NCBI GenBank assembly: GCA_052035915.1
Contig: JBPOHE010000139.1
Coordinates: forward strand, 1 to 42,254
Reading direction: 5' to 3'
Length of the DNA stretch: 42,254 nt
From: JBPOHE01 sp052035915
GTDB taxonomy: Bacteria > Pseudomonadota > Gammaproteobacteria > Chromatiales > Chromatiaceae
Part shown: positions 23,926 to 32,325 of the stretch, in pieces
Position numbering within the stretch: the first letter of the stretch is position 1
How the letters are laid out: each line of letters opens with the position of its first letter
The notes under the pieces: generated by a model
What the model saw: the letters and a program-made list of their open reading frames with translations, nothing else
What the model was told of the DNA's origin: nothing
Databases searched by the model: none
Program-made: the position numbers and the translations under genes

Positions 23926-24423
23926 AAGGCTTGGGGCCTGTCATCCGTTGCGCCAAAGCATGGCGGTTGCCGGGGCAATCCCGCCCCAACAGCGGCTGGC
24001 CAGTGGGCGGGAAGGAGTAGCCATCGGGTATTCGTTCGCCGCCGATCATCATCCCACAAGCCAGCCTTTCCTCGAGCCATACTCTACCAAACCTCATCGC
24101 CTTCCTTCTTCCCTTTTCGGTCAGACGGACAGCCGGATTCCACCCTGTCGGCATGAACCCCGGCTTTCCAAGAAAGACCCGGTGAATTCTGATTCGTCAA
24201 TGCGACGACCTTGTCGCAACGCTATGTTGCTTGTTTGTAAAGCCGTTGTTTTACCTCATCCCGCGGCTCGCCGATCGACGGCCGAGGTGAGGCACGCCCA
24301 AGCAACAACTCTCTCCGGTCTCCACATCGACAAGGAGGGGAGGGCGACAAACGGCTTTCGGGAACAGAGGCCGCGGAATCGCGCCTCGGACATCAAGGCT
24401 TCTATTCTGGGTGGAGAGTTGTT
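23926..24423. other. Gene-free interval between dapF and sqr
   Basis: This 498-bp stretch separates two divergent genes. Reading frames here are short or are upstream extensions of antisense shadows, and none shows a recognisable motif. It should contain the dapF and sqr promoters, but I find no convincing -35/-10 pair. The last part carries GGAGAG six bases before the sqr ATG. Confidence 0.5.
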
Positions 24424-25713
24424 ATGGCACATATCCTCATCATGGGGGCGGGCATCGGCGGTATGCCGATGGCTTACGAGATGCGCGAGAACGCGCGTCC
24501 CGAAGACAGGGTGACAGTGATCTCGCGTGAGCCGAAGTTCCACTTCGTACCCTCGAATCCCTGGGTCGCCGTGAACTGGCGCAAGCGCGAGGAGATCGAG
24601 ATCGATATCGGCAAGGCGCTGGCGAAGAAAAAGATCGATTTCATGGCCGCGACGGTGAAACGGGTACATCCGGAGTACAGCCAGCTGGAACTGGAGGATG
24701 GGAGTCGCATCGACTACGACTTCCTGGTCATCGCGACCGGCCCCAAGCTCGCCTTCGATGAGGTCCAGGGTCTCGGCCCGGGAGGCAACACCCACTCGAT
24801 CTGCCATGTGCAGCATGCCCAAGAGGCGGGTCTGGACTGGAACCGCTTTGTCGAGGACCCCGGTCCGATCGTCGTGGGCGCGGTCCAGGGCGCTTCCTGT
24901 TACGGTCCGGCCTACGAGTTCGCCATGATCATGGACACCGACCTGCGCCGGCGCAAGATCCGTGACCGCGTGCCCATGACTTTCGTGACCGCCGAGCCCT
25001 ATGTCGGCCACCTCGGACTCGGGGGGGTGGGTGACTCCAAGGGCCTGCTCGAATCGGCCATGCGTGATCGTCACGTCAAGTGGATCTGCAACGCCAAGGT
25101 CACCAGGATCGAGCCGAACAAGATGTACGTGACCGAGCACGACGAGGATGGGAAGCCGAAGAAAGAGCACGAGCTCCCCTTCAAGTATTCGATGATGCTG
25201 CCGGCCTTCAAGGGGGTGGATGCCGTTTTCGGCATTGAGGGGCTGACCAACCCGCGCGGCTTCATCCTCATCGACGAGCATCAGCGCAACCCCAGGTTCA
25301 AGAATATTTACTCGGTCGGCGTCTGTGTCGCCATCCCACCAGTCGAGGCCACCCCGGTGCCCACCGGCGCCCCCAAGACCGGCTACATGATCGAATCCAT
25401 GGTTACCGCGACGGCGCATAACATCCGCGCCCAGCTCGATGGCCAGGAGCCCCAGGAGAAGGCCACCTGGAACGCGGTCTGCCTCGCCGACTTCGGCGAT
25501 TCCGGTGCCGCCTTCGTGGCGTTGCCGCAGATCCCGCCGCGCAACGTCAACTGGTTCTCCCAGGGAAAATGGGTGCACATGGCGAAGATCGGCTTCGAGA
25601 AATACTTCATGTCGAAGATGAAACGGGGCACCTCCGAACCCATCTACGAGAAGATCGTGATGAACGCCTTGGGGATCATGAAGCTGAAACAGAAGAAGTC
25701 GCATCGCGCCTAG
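24424..25713 (+). CDS. sqr: Sulfide:quinone oxidoreductase
   Basis: This 429-residue flavoprotein oxidises sulfide and passes electrons to the quinone pool at the membrane. MAHILIMGAGIGGMPMAYEM is the FAD-binding GxGxxG motif, and VIATGPKLAF the second FAD site. The three redox cysteines of SQR are C127 (HSICHVQ), C159 (GASCYGPAYEF) and C353 (AVCLADFGDSG), matching the spacing of the structurally known enzymes. The C-terminal amphipathic part (WVHMAKIGFEKYFMSKMKRG) fits membrane attachment. No signal peptide is seen. Among SQR types it looks most like the type IV (SqrD) enzymes of purple sulfur bacteria, but the type is an inference. It is monocistronic. Confidence 0.88.
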   Translation: MAHILIMGAGIGGMPMAYEMRENARPEDRVTVISREPKFHFVPSNPWVAVNWRKREEIEIDIGKALAKKKIDFMAATVKRVHPEYSQLELEDGSRIDYDFLVIATGPKLAFDEVQGLGPGGNTHSICHVQHAQEAGLDWNRFVEDPGPIVVGAVQGASCYGPAYEFAMIMDTDLRRRKIRDRVPMTFVTAEPYVGHLGLGGVGDSKGLLESAMRDRHVKWICNAKVTRIEPNKMYVTEHDEDGKPKKEHELPFKYSMMLPAFKGVDAVFGIEGLTNPRGFILIDEHQRNPRFKNIYSVGVCVAIPPVEATPVPTGAPKTGYMIESMVTATAHNIRAQLDGQEPQEKATWNAVCLADFGDSGAAFVALPQIPPRNVNWFSQGKWVHMAKIGFEKYFMSKMKRGTSEPIYEKIVMNALGIMKLKQKKSHRA

Positions 25714-25749
25714 CCGCGCGTGACGGCGCGTCCCCGGCGGTCTTGAGGA

Positions 25750-26364
25750 TTATTTCCGGGCCTTGGCCTCGGGACCGCCGCTTGTGTAAGGCTCGACCTT
25801 GGCCCCGGTAAGACGGTAGCCGACATGGCCGAGTTGGGTCTGGGCCCGTTCCGTGGTCAGGGTGCCGGTGACCCACACCGGCGCGCGACCGCGCTGGTCG
25901 GTCAGGGGCCGTCGGGGGAGCACATGGACGATCTGGTTGGCCGGTGGCGGCGGCACATGGATGCAGGCGCCGAAATAGGGCACCAGGAGAAACTCGGTGA
26001 TCCCCTCGGCTGTACCTTCGAGCGCCACGACAAAGCCGGGGAGGCGCACCAGGGTGCCGGAGAGGGCCTCGACCAGGGGCGCCGTGTCCCATTCCGCCTG
26101 GAGGCGGGCATACATCTCGACCGCCCGGGGATCCTGGTCGTCCAGGTCGCTCGGGTCCAGTTCATCCAGGAGTCGGTCCGGGTTCCACTCCTTGGGGACG
26201 AGATCCTCCCACTTGAGGGTGCGCGCTTCGGGCTGGGCGCTGGCGACCTCCCGGCCGGGTGCCGGATCGGGATTTGCCACCCGCTCTTCCCAGGGGCGCC
26301 ACGGCCAAAAGGCCACGACCAGCAGACCGAGCCCCAGGACAGCGAATACAGCGGAGCGACGCAT
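25750..26364 (-). CDS. DUF3299 protein, last gene of the ZrgA-ABC operon
   Basis: The start MRRSAVFAVLGLGLLVVAFWPW at 26364 is an N-terminal membrane anchor or signal; the protein is 204 residues. The body has LKWEDLVPKEW and the DUF3299 signature LLVPYFGACIHVPPPPANQIVHV. Function is unknown. The set DUF2796/ZrgA, ABC ATPase, FtsX-type permease and DUF3299 is the same as in the zinc-responsive PA4063-PA4066 operon of Pseudomonas aeruginosa, so it should be a periplasmic accessory of that system. It begins 5 bp after the permease stop. Confidence 0.82.
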   Translation of the reverse strand: MRRSAVFAVLGLGLLVVAFWPWRPWEERVANPDPAPGREVASAQPEARTLKWEDLVPKEWNPDRLLDELDPSDLDDQDPRAVEMYARLQAEWDTAPLVEALSGTLVRLPGFVVALEGTAEGITEFLLVPYFGACIHVPPPPANQIVHVLPRRPLTDQRGRAPVWVTGTLTTERAQTQLGHVGYRLTGAKVEPYTSGGPEAKARK

Positions 26365-26369
26365 AAGAC

Positions 26370-27635
26370 TCAAACCCTCAGGGTCAGGCCGTCGGCCAGG
26401 GACAGACGATAGGCGCGCCAGGCCGGAAACAGGCTGGCGATGAGTCCGCCGCCGATGACGGCGGCGAGCAATTCCCACTCCCGGGCCGATGGCCAGTCGA
26501 GGCCGACGACGAGCCCCAGTCTGGATTCCAGCCAGGGGGACAAGGCCAGCGTCAGGCCGTAGACCAGACCCAATCCAAGTAAGGAACCGGCCAGGCTGAG
26601 CAACAGGCTTTCGCTGGCGAGGAGGAAAAAGATATGGCGGGGACCGGCGCCGAGGGAGCGGAGGATGGCCAGTTCACGCCGTCGTTCGCCCAGTCCGGCG
26701 ATGATGACCGCCGTCAGCCCGGCGAGCCCGACCACCACGACGAAGGCGGAAATCGCCAGCAGAGCCTGCTCGGCGACGCCGATCAGGTCCCAGAGTTCTT
26801 GCAGGGTGGCGCCGGGGAGAATGGCGAGCAGGGGTTCGCCCGGATACTGGTTGATGAAGCGTTGCACCTGGAAGACGGCGGCGCGGGACTTCAGCCCCAG
26901 CAGGGCGGCGGTCACTTTTTTCGGGGCGAGATCGAACCCGGCGGCCTGTTCCTGGGTAAGCCGCTGGTTCGGGAGGGGCGGGGCGCCGCCCTGCCAGTCG
27001 ATATGGATAGCCTCGATCGCCTCCAGGCTGACGAGCAGGGCGCGATCCACCGGGGTGCCGGTGCGCTCCAGGATCCCCACCACCCGAAAGGGTTTGTCGC
27101 TGTGCTCGATCAGGTTGTGTTCCCCGGCACCATGGGCCAGCACGATCTGGTCGCCGAGCCCATATTCCAGCCGGGCCGCCACTTCGGCGCCGAGCACCAG
27201 CTCGAACAGTCCGGCGAAGGGATGTCCGGCCTGCCAGGCGAGCGCCCGCTGGCGGGCGTAGCGGTAGTGTTGGAAGTAGCCCTGATCGGTGCCCAGGACA
27301 GGGAAACCGCGATGGGAATCACCGAGGGACAGGGGCACCATCCAGGCCACCTGGGGATGGGCGGCGATCGCCCGCAGGCTGTTCCAGGACAGGTTGTTGG
27401 TGGCCTGGCCGATACCGAACACCGAATAGAGCAGCAACTGGATGGATCCGCCGCGGGCGCCCAGGATGAGATCGGTCCCGGCGATGCTACCGGTGAACCC
27501 CTGACGGGCCTGGGTACGCAGTCGCTCGACGCCGAGCAGGAGGGCCACGCTCAGGGCCACCGAGATCAGGGTCAGGCCCAGGGTCAATTTGCGGTTGAGC
27601 AGGCTGCGCCAGCAGAGCGGCAATATGGGGGTCAT
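26370..27635 (-). CDS. ABC transporter permease, FtsX/MacB type
   Basis: This 421-residue protein has one membrane segment near the N-terminus (LTLGLTLISVALSVALLLGV), a large periplasmic domain (about 45-280) and three C-terminal helices with the FtsX signature (ERRRELAILRSLGA, LLASESLLLSLAGSLLGLGL). This is the type VII ABC topology of LolC/MacB, which moves force or lipoproteins and does not import ions. It overlaps its ATPase by 4 bp (ATGA). By its neighbours it belongs to the zinc-responsive ZrgA system; what it moves is not established. Confidence 0.87.
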   Translation of the reverse strand: MTPILPLCWRSLLNRKLTLGLTLISVALSVALLLGVERLRTQARQGFTGSIAGTDLILGARGGSIQLLLYSVFGIGQATNNLSWNSLRAIAAHPQVAWMVPLSLGDSHRGFPVLGTDQGYFQHYRYARQRALAWQAGHPFAGLFELVLGAEVAARLEYGLGDQIVLAHGAGEHNLIEHSDKPFRVVGILERTGTPVDRALLVSLEAIEAIHIDWQGGAPPLPNQRLTQEQAAGFDLAPKKVTAALLGLKSRAAVFQVQRFINQYPGEPLLAILPGATLQELWDLIGVAEQALLAISAFVVVVGLAGLTAVIIAGLGERRRELAILRSLGAGPRHIFFLLASESLLLSLAGSLLGLGLVYGLTLALSPWLESRLGLVVGLDWPSAREWELLAAVIGGGLIASLFPAWRAYRLSLADGLTLRV

Positions 27636-28342
27636 GGCGTCATCCAGGGCACCGCCCGATTGATGGCGCCCAGTTCCTGGACGCGGTCGAAGCGTTCCGC
27701 CAGCCGGATGTCATGACTGACAAAAAGCACGGCGGCGCCGGACTCCCCGCATTCATTGAGCAACAGATCCAGAAAGGCCCGCTGCCGGTCGGCATCCAGT
27801 GCCGATGTCGGCTCGTCGGCGATGACCAGTTGGGGGCGACCGATCAGGGCCCGGGCGGCGGCCACCCGTTGTTGCTGACCGACGGAAAGCTCCAGCGCCG
27901 GTCGGGAGAGCCATTGGGGGGCCAGATCCAGGTGCCGGGCCAGGCGTTGGGCCTCCTCCAACGGGGTGCGTCCGGCGTTCCGGATCTGGGCTCGCCGCCG
28001 GGGAGAGAAGCGGCAGGGGAGCAGGATATTGTCCAGGGCCGAAAGGTAGGGAATCAGGTTGAAGAGCTGGAAGATATAGCCCAGGTGCTCGGCCCGGAAG
28101 CGGTCCCGGTCTCGGGAAGACAAGCGCCGGATATCCTGGCCCAGCACCTCCAGGCAGCCCTGTTCGGCCAGACTCACCCCGCCGATCAGGGACAACAGAC
28201 TGCTTTTGCCGCTGCCGCTCGGGCCATGCAGGAACAGACGCTCGCCGACCGCCAGAGAGAATTGCGCAATCTCCAGACAGGGCGGCTGGTCCGCCCGCCA
28301 GCGAAACACCAGATCCCGCACCTGAAGGCAAGGCGTCGTCAT
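27632..28342 (-). CDS. ABC transporter ATP-binding protein (LolD/MacB-like)
   Basis: This 236-residue nucleotide-binding subunit has Walker A in GPSGSGKSS, a Q-loop in YIFQLFNLIPYLS, the signature LSVGQQQRVAAARAL, and Walker B with the catalytic Glu in VIADEPTSALD, followed by the switch His in VSHD. Family resemblance is to LolD/MacB, in keeping with the FtsX-like permease that overlaps its end. It starts 3 bp after the ZrgA-like gene. Confidence 0.9.
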   Translation of the reverse strand: MTTPCLQVRDLVFRWRADQPPCLEIAQFSLAVGERLFLHGPSGSGKSSLLSLIGGVSLAEQGCLEVLGQDIRRLSSRDRDRFRAEHLGYIFQLFNLIPYLSALDNILLPCRFSPRRRAQIRNAGRTPLEEAQRLARHLDLAPQWLSRPALELSVGQQQRVAAARALIGRPQLVIADEPTSALDADRQRAFLDLLLNECGESGAAVLFVSHDIRLAERFDRVQELGAINRAVPWMTP

Positions 28343-28345
28343 GGC

Positions 28346-28891
28346 TCAGAGCGGCAGATCCGTCCGACTCTTGGTCAGGGTGGCGCTACCCTGACCGCCC
28401 GGGGTGGCGGTCTGTGTCCGGATCCGTTTTATCCCCGGGAAGGGCTCGAACAGCCGCACCTGGAGACGGCGCAGCGCCTCTGGGTGGTCGCAGTGCCACT
28501 CGTAGGTCGCCATGACCTCGGCGTGTTGTTCAGGCTCGTGCCCGGTCTCCGGCGGGGTTGTTACCTGGGGCGGTCGGGCGGCGGTGGCGTAGGGCTGTTT
28601 TATCTGTACCCTGCCTATCGAACAGGCGGCCGCCTGGTCGGGGCTGAAGAGTTGTTTCGGGTCCGACAGACGGTGTTCCATCTGTTTCAACGCCGCCTCC
28701 TCTCCGGCCTGACGCGGGGCGTGCTCGAAGCCCACCAGGTTATCCAGCGGACTCTCCAGCACCAGGGTCAGGCCAGGGCCGTCCAGGGTCACCTCCAGTG
28801 TCGCTACCCCATGTTCATGGGCCTGTTCGGCCAGTCCGACGCTGGGGAACAAAAGGGCGAAGAGGGCGCCGGGCCTGGGGCGAAATCTCAT
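28346..28891 (-). CDS. ZrgA/DUF2796 family periplasmic zinc-linked protein
   Basis: This 181-residue protein begins with a signal-like MRFRPRPGALFALLFPSVGLAEQ and continues AHEHGVATLEVTLDGPGLTLVLESPLDNLVGFEHAP, the DUF2796 signature. Relatives carry a long His-rich loop in the middle; here it is reduced to a few residues (TGHEPEQHAEV). Members in Vibrio and Pseudomonas are repressed by Zur. Its ATG is preceded by AGGAG that belongs to the interspersed repeat copy 4, which touches the start codon. It heads the operon ZrgA-ATPase-permease-DUF3299 and is divergent from the Zur-like gene. Confidence 0.8.
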   Translation of the reverse strand: MRFRPRPGALFALLFPSVGLAEQAHEHGVATLEVTLDGPGLTLVLESPLDNLVGFEHAPRQAGEEAALKQMEHRLSDPKQLFSPDQAAACSIGRVQIKQPYATAARPPQVTTPPETGHEPEQHAEVMATYEWHCDHPEALRRLQVRLFEPFPGIKRIRTQTATPGGQGSATLTKSRTDLPL

Positions 28892-28996
28892 TTTTTCGTT
28901 CTCCTATGAAGAACAATAACCGATTATTTCTGCTAGATTGTTGCTGAAAACAGCGATAAAAAAGGCTCTTTTCCGCCTCTTGGCGTCCAAGCCCGG
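28892..28996. repeat. Interspersed double-hairpin repeat, copy 4, abutting the zrgA start
   Basis: Hairpin A is GTTCT (28898-28902) with AGAAC (28910-28914). Hairpin B has diverged, but its arms have changed together to GCTG and CAGC around AAAA. The tail ends in AAGCCCGGGG. Read on the minus strand, the edge of the copy gives AGGAG nine bases before the ATG of the ZrgA-like gene. Confidence 0.65.
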
Positions 28997-29076
28997 GGCT
29001 TGAAACAGGATCGGCCAGTTGTTCGCCGGGAACTTAGTGCCATAGTGTTGCATTAGTCGTCAGCTCAAGGCAAGCT

Positions 29077-29532
29077 ATGGCCAAGATGAAAACCTCCCCA
29101 ACCCCGATGTCCGACATTTCCGCCCTCATCGCCGGGCGCGGTGGGCGGGTGACCCGTACCCGCTCGGCGGTGTTGGGGATCCTGCGCGCCGCGGGCCGCG
29201 CCCTCAGTCACGAAGAGATCGCTGCCGCCCTCGGCCAGGACGGCATCGCCCATGATCGGGTTACCCTCTATCGCACCCTGGATTGGTTGGTGAGCCATGA
29301 TCTGGCGCATCGGGTGGCCGGTATCGACCGCGTCTGGCGCTTCAATGCCGCCGGCGACGAGCGCCACAGCCATGCCCATTTCCATTGCGAAGGTTGCGGT
29401 CTGGTGTTCTGTCTCGAATCCCTGCAACCGGCCATCGCGGCGGTCTTGCCCCAGGGGTTTCGGCTCGACCATGCCGAGTTGACCTTTTATGGCGCCTGTC
29501 CGAACTGCCCCGGGGCCGATAGGGGAGGGTGA
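29077..29532 (+). CDS. Fur-family regulator, probably Zur
   Basis: This 151-residue protein has a winged-helix DNA-binding part (RVTRTRSAVLGILRAA, DRVTLYRTLDWLVSHDLAHRV) and a dimerisation domain with two CxxC pairs (C104/C107 in HCEGCG, C141/C144 in CPNCPG) that bind structural zinc. HSHAHFH next to the first pair supplies regulatory-site ligands. The second Fur-like protein of the window, at 39812, is the canonical Fur. Its location between a ZrgA operon and zinc importers makes Zur the best call: it would repress both when zinc is sufficient. The start at 29077 follows AAGG; ATG 29107 is an alternative. Confidence 0.82.
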   Translation: MAKMKTSPTPMSDISALIAGRGGRVTRTRSAVLGILRAAGRALSHEEIAAALGQDGIAHDRVTLYRTLDWLVSHDLAHRVAGIDRVWRFNAAGDERHSHAHFHCEGCGLVFCLESLQPAIAAVLPQGFRLDHAELTFYGACPNCPGADRGG

Positions 29533-29556
29533 TTTCACCCTTGCTTGTATCGCAAC

Positions 29557-29569
29557 AGAATTGCATTCT
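29557..29569. promoter_or_regulatory. Palindrome upstream of the azt operon, possible Zur operator
   Basis: AGAAT-TGC-ATTCT is a perfect inverted repeat in the 76-bp gap between the Zur-like gene and the downstream zinc genes. A related TTGCAT sequence (GTTGCATTAG) lies just upstream of the Zur-like gene, near 29048. It does not match the E. coli Zur consensus, so the link to Zur is only from context. Confidence 0.3.
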
Positions 29570-29608
29570 ATGTCTCCCGAATTGACCAAATCATAGGCAT
29601 CATCGCCG

Positions 29609-29734
29609 ATGTCATCCTCTTCCCATCATCGCCGCTTGGCCTCGGCGCTCTGCGCCGGAGCCGGTCAGCGGCTGTTGCAGGTCGGTATCCTTCTGGGGCT
29701 GCTCTGGTTGGCCGTCGTCTGGGCCTTGCACTGA
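29609..29734 (+). CDS. Candidate 41-aa membrane peptide before aztA
   Basis: ATG 29609 to TGA 29732-29734 encodes 41 residues: a short basic, His-containing N-terminus (MSSSSHHRRLASALC) and one membrane helix (VGILLGLLWLAVVWAL). It fills most of the gap between the Zur-like gene and aztA and ends 9 bp before the aztA ATG. No family is recognised and the ribosome-binding site is weak. A small helper subunit of the zinc importer is possible, as is a non-coding leader. Confidence 0.45.
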   Translation: MSSSSHHRRLASALCAGAGQRLLQVGILLGLLWLAVVWALH

Positions 29735-29743
29735 GCCGCCGCC

Positions 29744-30502
29744 ATGTCGACCCCCTTGTTGAGCTTCGACAACCTGACCCTGGGCTATGACCGCCACCCG
29801 GTGGTGCATCATCTCACCGGTGAAGTGGCCACCGGGACCCTCCTGGCCCTGGTGGGACCGAACGGGGCCGGCAAGTCCACCCTGCTCAAGGCGATCAACG
29901 GCGAGATTCCACCCCTGGAGGGCCGGATCCGGTTTCATGGTCTCTCGCGAGGAGAGATCGCCTCTCTTCCCCAACAGGCGACCCTGGATGCCAGCTTCCC
30001 CATCCGCGTCTTCGACTTCGTGGCCATGGGGCTGTGGCGGCATCTGGGACCCTTTCGCCCCCTCGGTGCCGCGGGACGAACACAGGTGGAAACGGCCCTG
30101 GCGGAGGTCGGTCTGCTCGGCTTTGAAAGCCGTCCCATCGGCGCGCTCTCCGGCGGCCAGTTGCAGCGGGTCCGTTTTGCCCGGCTGGTGTTGCAGGAGG
30201 CGCCGCTGATTCTGCTTGACGAGCCCTATACCGCGGTGGATCTGAAGACGGTCACGGATCTGGCCGCCCTGGTGCAACGCTGGCATGAGGCGGGTCGCAC
30301 CCTGATCGCGGTGCTGCACGATCTGGAGCATGTCCGCCATCACTACCCGGAGACCCTGTTGCTGGCGCGGGAACAGATCGCCCGTGGCCCGACAGAGCCG
30401 GTTCTGTCCACGGAAAATCTGCGCCGGGCGCGGGAACGCGCCGAGGCCTTCGACGAGCACGCCCGCTTGTGCCCACGGACGCCGGAACGGGAATCGACAT
30501 GA
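29744..30502 (+). CDS. aztA: Zinc ABC importer ATP-binding protein, AztA type
   Basis: This 252-residue ATPase has Walker A in GPNGAGKSTLLKAI, the Q-loop in SLPQQATLDASFPIRVFDFV, the signature LSGGQLQRVRFARLVLQ, Walker B in LILLDEPYTAVD and the switch His in VLHD. The family is the metal (Mn/Zn/Fe) ABC importers, and the SFPIRVFDFVAMGLW segment together with the following permease and binding protein fits the AztABC zinc importer. Its end overlaps aztB by 4 bp. It is the only ATPase of importer type in the region and may also serve the second permease at 35092. Confidence 0.75.
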   Translation: MSTPLLSFDNLTLGYDRHPVVHHLTGEVATGTLLALVGPNGAGKSTLLKAINGEIPPLEGRIRFHGLSRGEIASLPQQATLDASFPIRVFDFVAMGLWRHLGPFRPLGAAGRTQVETALAEVGLLGFESRPIGALSGGQLQRVRFARLVLQEAPLILLDEPYTAVDLKTVTDLAALVQRWHEAGRTLIAVLHDLEHVRHHYPETLLLAREQIARGPTEPVLSTENLRRARERAEAFDEHARLCPRTPEREST

Positions 30503-31368
30503 TCGACACCTTGCTTCTGGACCCCTTCATCGAGTTCAGCTTCATGCGCCGGGCGCTGGTGGGCTGTCTCGCCTTGTCCCTGGGCGCCACCCCGGTGGGG
30601 GTGTTTCTCATGCTGCGACGGATGAGCCTGGCGGGAGACGCCATCGCCCACGCTATTTTGCCCGGGGCGGCCATTGGGTACCTGATCGCCGGGCTGTCGT
30701 TGCCGGCCATGACCATCGGTGGGGTGGTGGTCGGGCTGATCGTGGCCCTCGCCGCCGGGGGTATCGCCCGCCTGACCCTGTTGCGGGAGGACGTGAGCCT
30801 CGCCACCTTTTACCTCATCTCCCTCTCCGCCGGGGTCCTGATCGTGTCATTGCGGGGCAGCAATGTGGATCTGTTGCATGTGTTGTTCGGTACCGTGCTG
30901 GCGCTCGATGACGGCGCCCTGCTGTTGCTCGCCAGCATCGCCTCGCTGACCCTGTTGGGGCTCGCCCTCGGCTATCGCGCCCTGGTGCTGGAGTGCTGCG
31001 ATCCGGCCTTTCTGCGCCAGGTCGGGCGCTCCAGCGCCAGGGTCCATCTCGGCTTTCTGGTTCTGCTGGTGCTCAATCTGGTCGGCGGTTTCCATGCCCT
31101 GGGCACCCTGATGGCGGTTGGGATCATGATCCTGCCCGCGGCGGCGGCCCGGCTCTGGGTGCGGGATATCACGCGCCTGCTGTTGGTGGCGGTGGGGATC
31201 GCCTTTCTGGGGTCGAGCCTGGGGCTGCTGCTGTCTTACCATCTGGCGCTCCCGGCCGGGCCGGCCATCGTCCTGACCCTGGGTGGCGCCTATCTGCTGT
31301 CCCTGATTCTGGGTATCGAAGGTTTGTTGTGGCGTCGCTGGCGTCCCCGCCGGCATTTCGCTTCCTGA
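30499..31368 (+). CDS. aztB: Zinc ABC importer permease, AztB type
   Basis: ATG 30499 lies in an ATGA overlap with aztA and gives 289 residues with about eight membrane helices. FMRRALVGCLALSLGATPVG, MSLAGDAIAHAILPGAAIG and SLRGSNVDLLHVLFGTVLALDD are conserved in ABC-3 family metal permeases, and the last is typical of AztB. It would import zinc from the binding protein encoded next. Only 15 bp separate it from aztC. Confidence 0.78.
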   Translation: MIDTLLLDPFIEFSFMRRALVGCLALSLGATPVGVFLMLRRMSLAGDAIAHAILPGAAIGYLIAGLSLPAMTIGGVVVGLIVALAAGGIARLTLLREDVSLATFYLISLSAGVLIVSLRGSNVDLLHVLFGTVLALDDGALLLLASIASLTLLGLALGYRALVLECCDPAFLRQVGRSSARVHLGFLVLLVLNLVGGFHALGTLMAVGIMILPAAAARLWVRDITRLLLVAVGIAFLGSSLGLLLSYHLALPAGPAIVLTLGGAYLLSLILGIEGLLWRRWRPRRHFAS

Positions 31369-31383
31369 GAGGTCGTTCGAGCC

Positions 31384-32286
31384 ATGTGCGTGCCTGGTCG
31401 CTTGATTCTGTTCTTTCTCGTCCTGTCGCTCGGGGTGGTGTGGGGCTCGCCGGCGACCGCCGAGCCGCTCAAGGTGGTCGCCAGCTTCAGTATCCTGGCC
31501 GACATTAGCCGCCAGATCGGTGGTGATCGCCTCGATGTGAAGGCCCTGGTCGGACCCAACGGGGATGCCCATGTCTATCAGCCGACGCCGACGGACGCCA
31601 GGACCCTCGCCAAGGCCGATCTGGTGGTGATGAACGGGCTGGGTTTCGAGGGCTGGATGGAGCGACTGGTCAAGGCCGCCGGCTATCGGGGGCCGTTGGT
31701 GGTGGCCAGCCGCGGCGTGACTCTCCTCAAGATGCGGCAGGGCGAGGGTTCCCAGGAGGACAACGCGGACCCCCATGCTTGGCAAGACCTCGCCAATGGT
31801 CGCCACTATGTGGTCAATATCCGCGAGGCCCTGGTCCAGGCCGATCCGTCCGGGGCCGAGGTCTATCGCGCCCGGGCCGAGGCTTATCTGGCCCAGCTCG
31901 AGGCCATCGACCAGGAGGCCAGGACCACCCTGGGCGCCTTGCCAGCAGCCAGACGCCGGCTGGTCAGCTCCCATGACGCCTTCGGCTATTTTGCCCGCGC
32001 CTATGGCTTGGAGTTCATCGCCCCGGTGGGGATGAGCACCGACGCCGAGTCTTCCGCCGCCGCTGTGGCCGCCCTCATCCGCCAGATCAGGCGGGACCGG
32101 ATCCCGGCCCTGTTCGTGGAAAACATCTCCGACCCGCGCCTGCTGGAGCGCATCCGCCGCGAGACCGGCGCCCGCCTCGGCGGCACCCTGTTCTCCGATG
32201 CCCTGTCGACCGCGGATGGCCCGGCCCCCACCTATCTCGACATGATGCGGCACAACATTCGGACCCTGACCGCGGCACTGGAATAA
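31384..32286 (+). CDS. aztC: Zinc-binding periplasmic protein, AztC type
   Basis: This 300-residue solute-binding protein has a signal peptide (RLILFFLVLSLGVVWGSPATAEP) and a cluster A-I metal-binding fold. The ligands are visible: His in GDAHVYQPTP, His in DPHAWQDLANG, His in SSHDAFGYFARAYGLEF and the Asp of LFSDALS. It lacks the long His-rich loop of ZnuA, as AztC does. AztC of Paracoccus works with a chaperone, AztD; no aztD-like gene is seen here. Instead a DUF2946-like protein and a barrel follow. Confidence 0.8.
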   Translation: MCVPGRLILFFLVLSLGVVWGSPATAEPLKVVASFSILADISRQIGGDRLDVKALVGPNGDAHVYQPTPTDARTLAKADLVVMNGLGFEGWMERLVKAAGYRGPLVVASRGVTLLKMRQGEGSQEDNADPHAWQDLANGRHYVVNIREALVQADPSGAEVYRARAEAYLAQLEAIDQEARTTLGALPAARRRLVSSHDAFGYFARAYGLEFIAPVGMSTDAESSAAAVAALIRQIRRDRIPALFVENISDPRLLERIRRETGARLGGTLFSDALSTADGPAPTYLDMMRHNIRTLTAALE

Positions 32287-32325
32287 TGGGGTGACAGGGG
32301 AGAGGGTTTTGCCGATGGTTATCGG

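Noticed and set aside
23926..24423. A minus-strand gene upstream of dapF (frame starting near 24154)
   Set aside because: The frame continues out of frame through dapF and has no recognisable domain in its upstream part. It is left as a gene-free interval.
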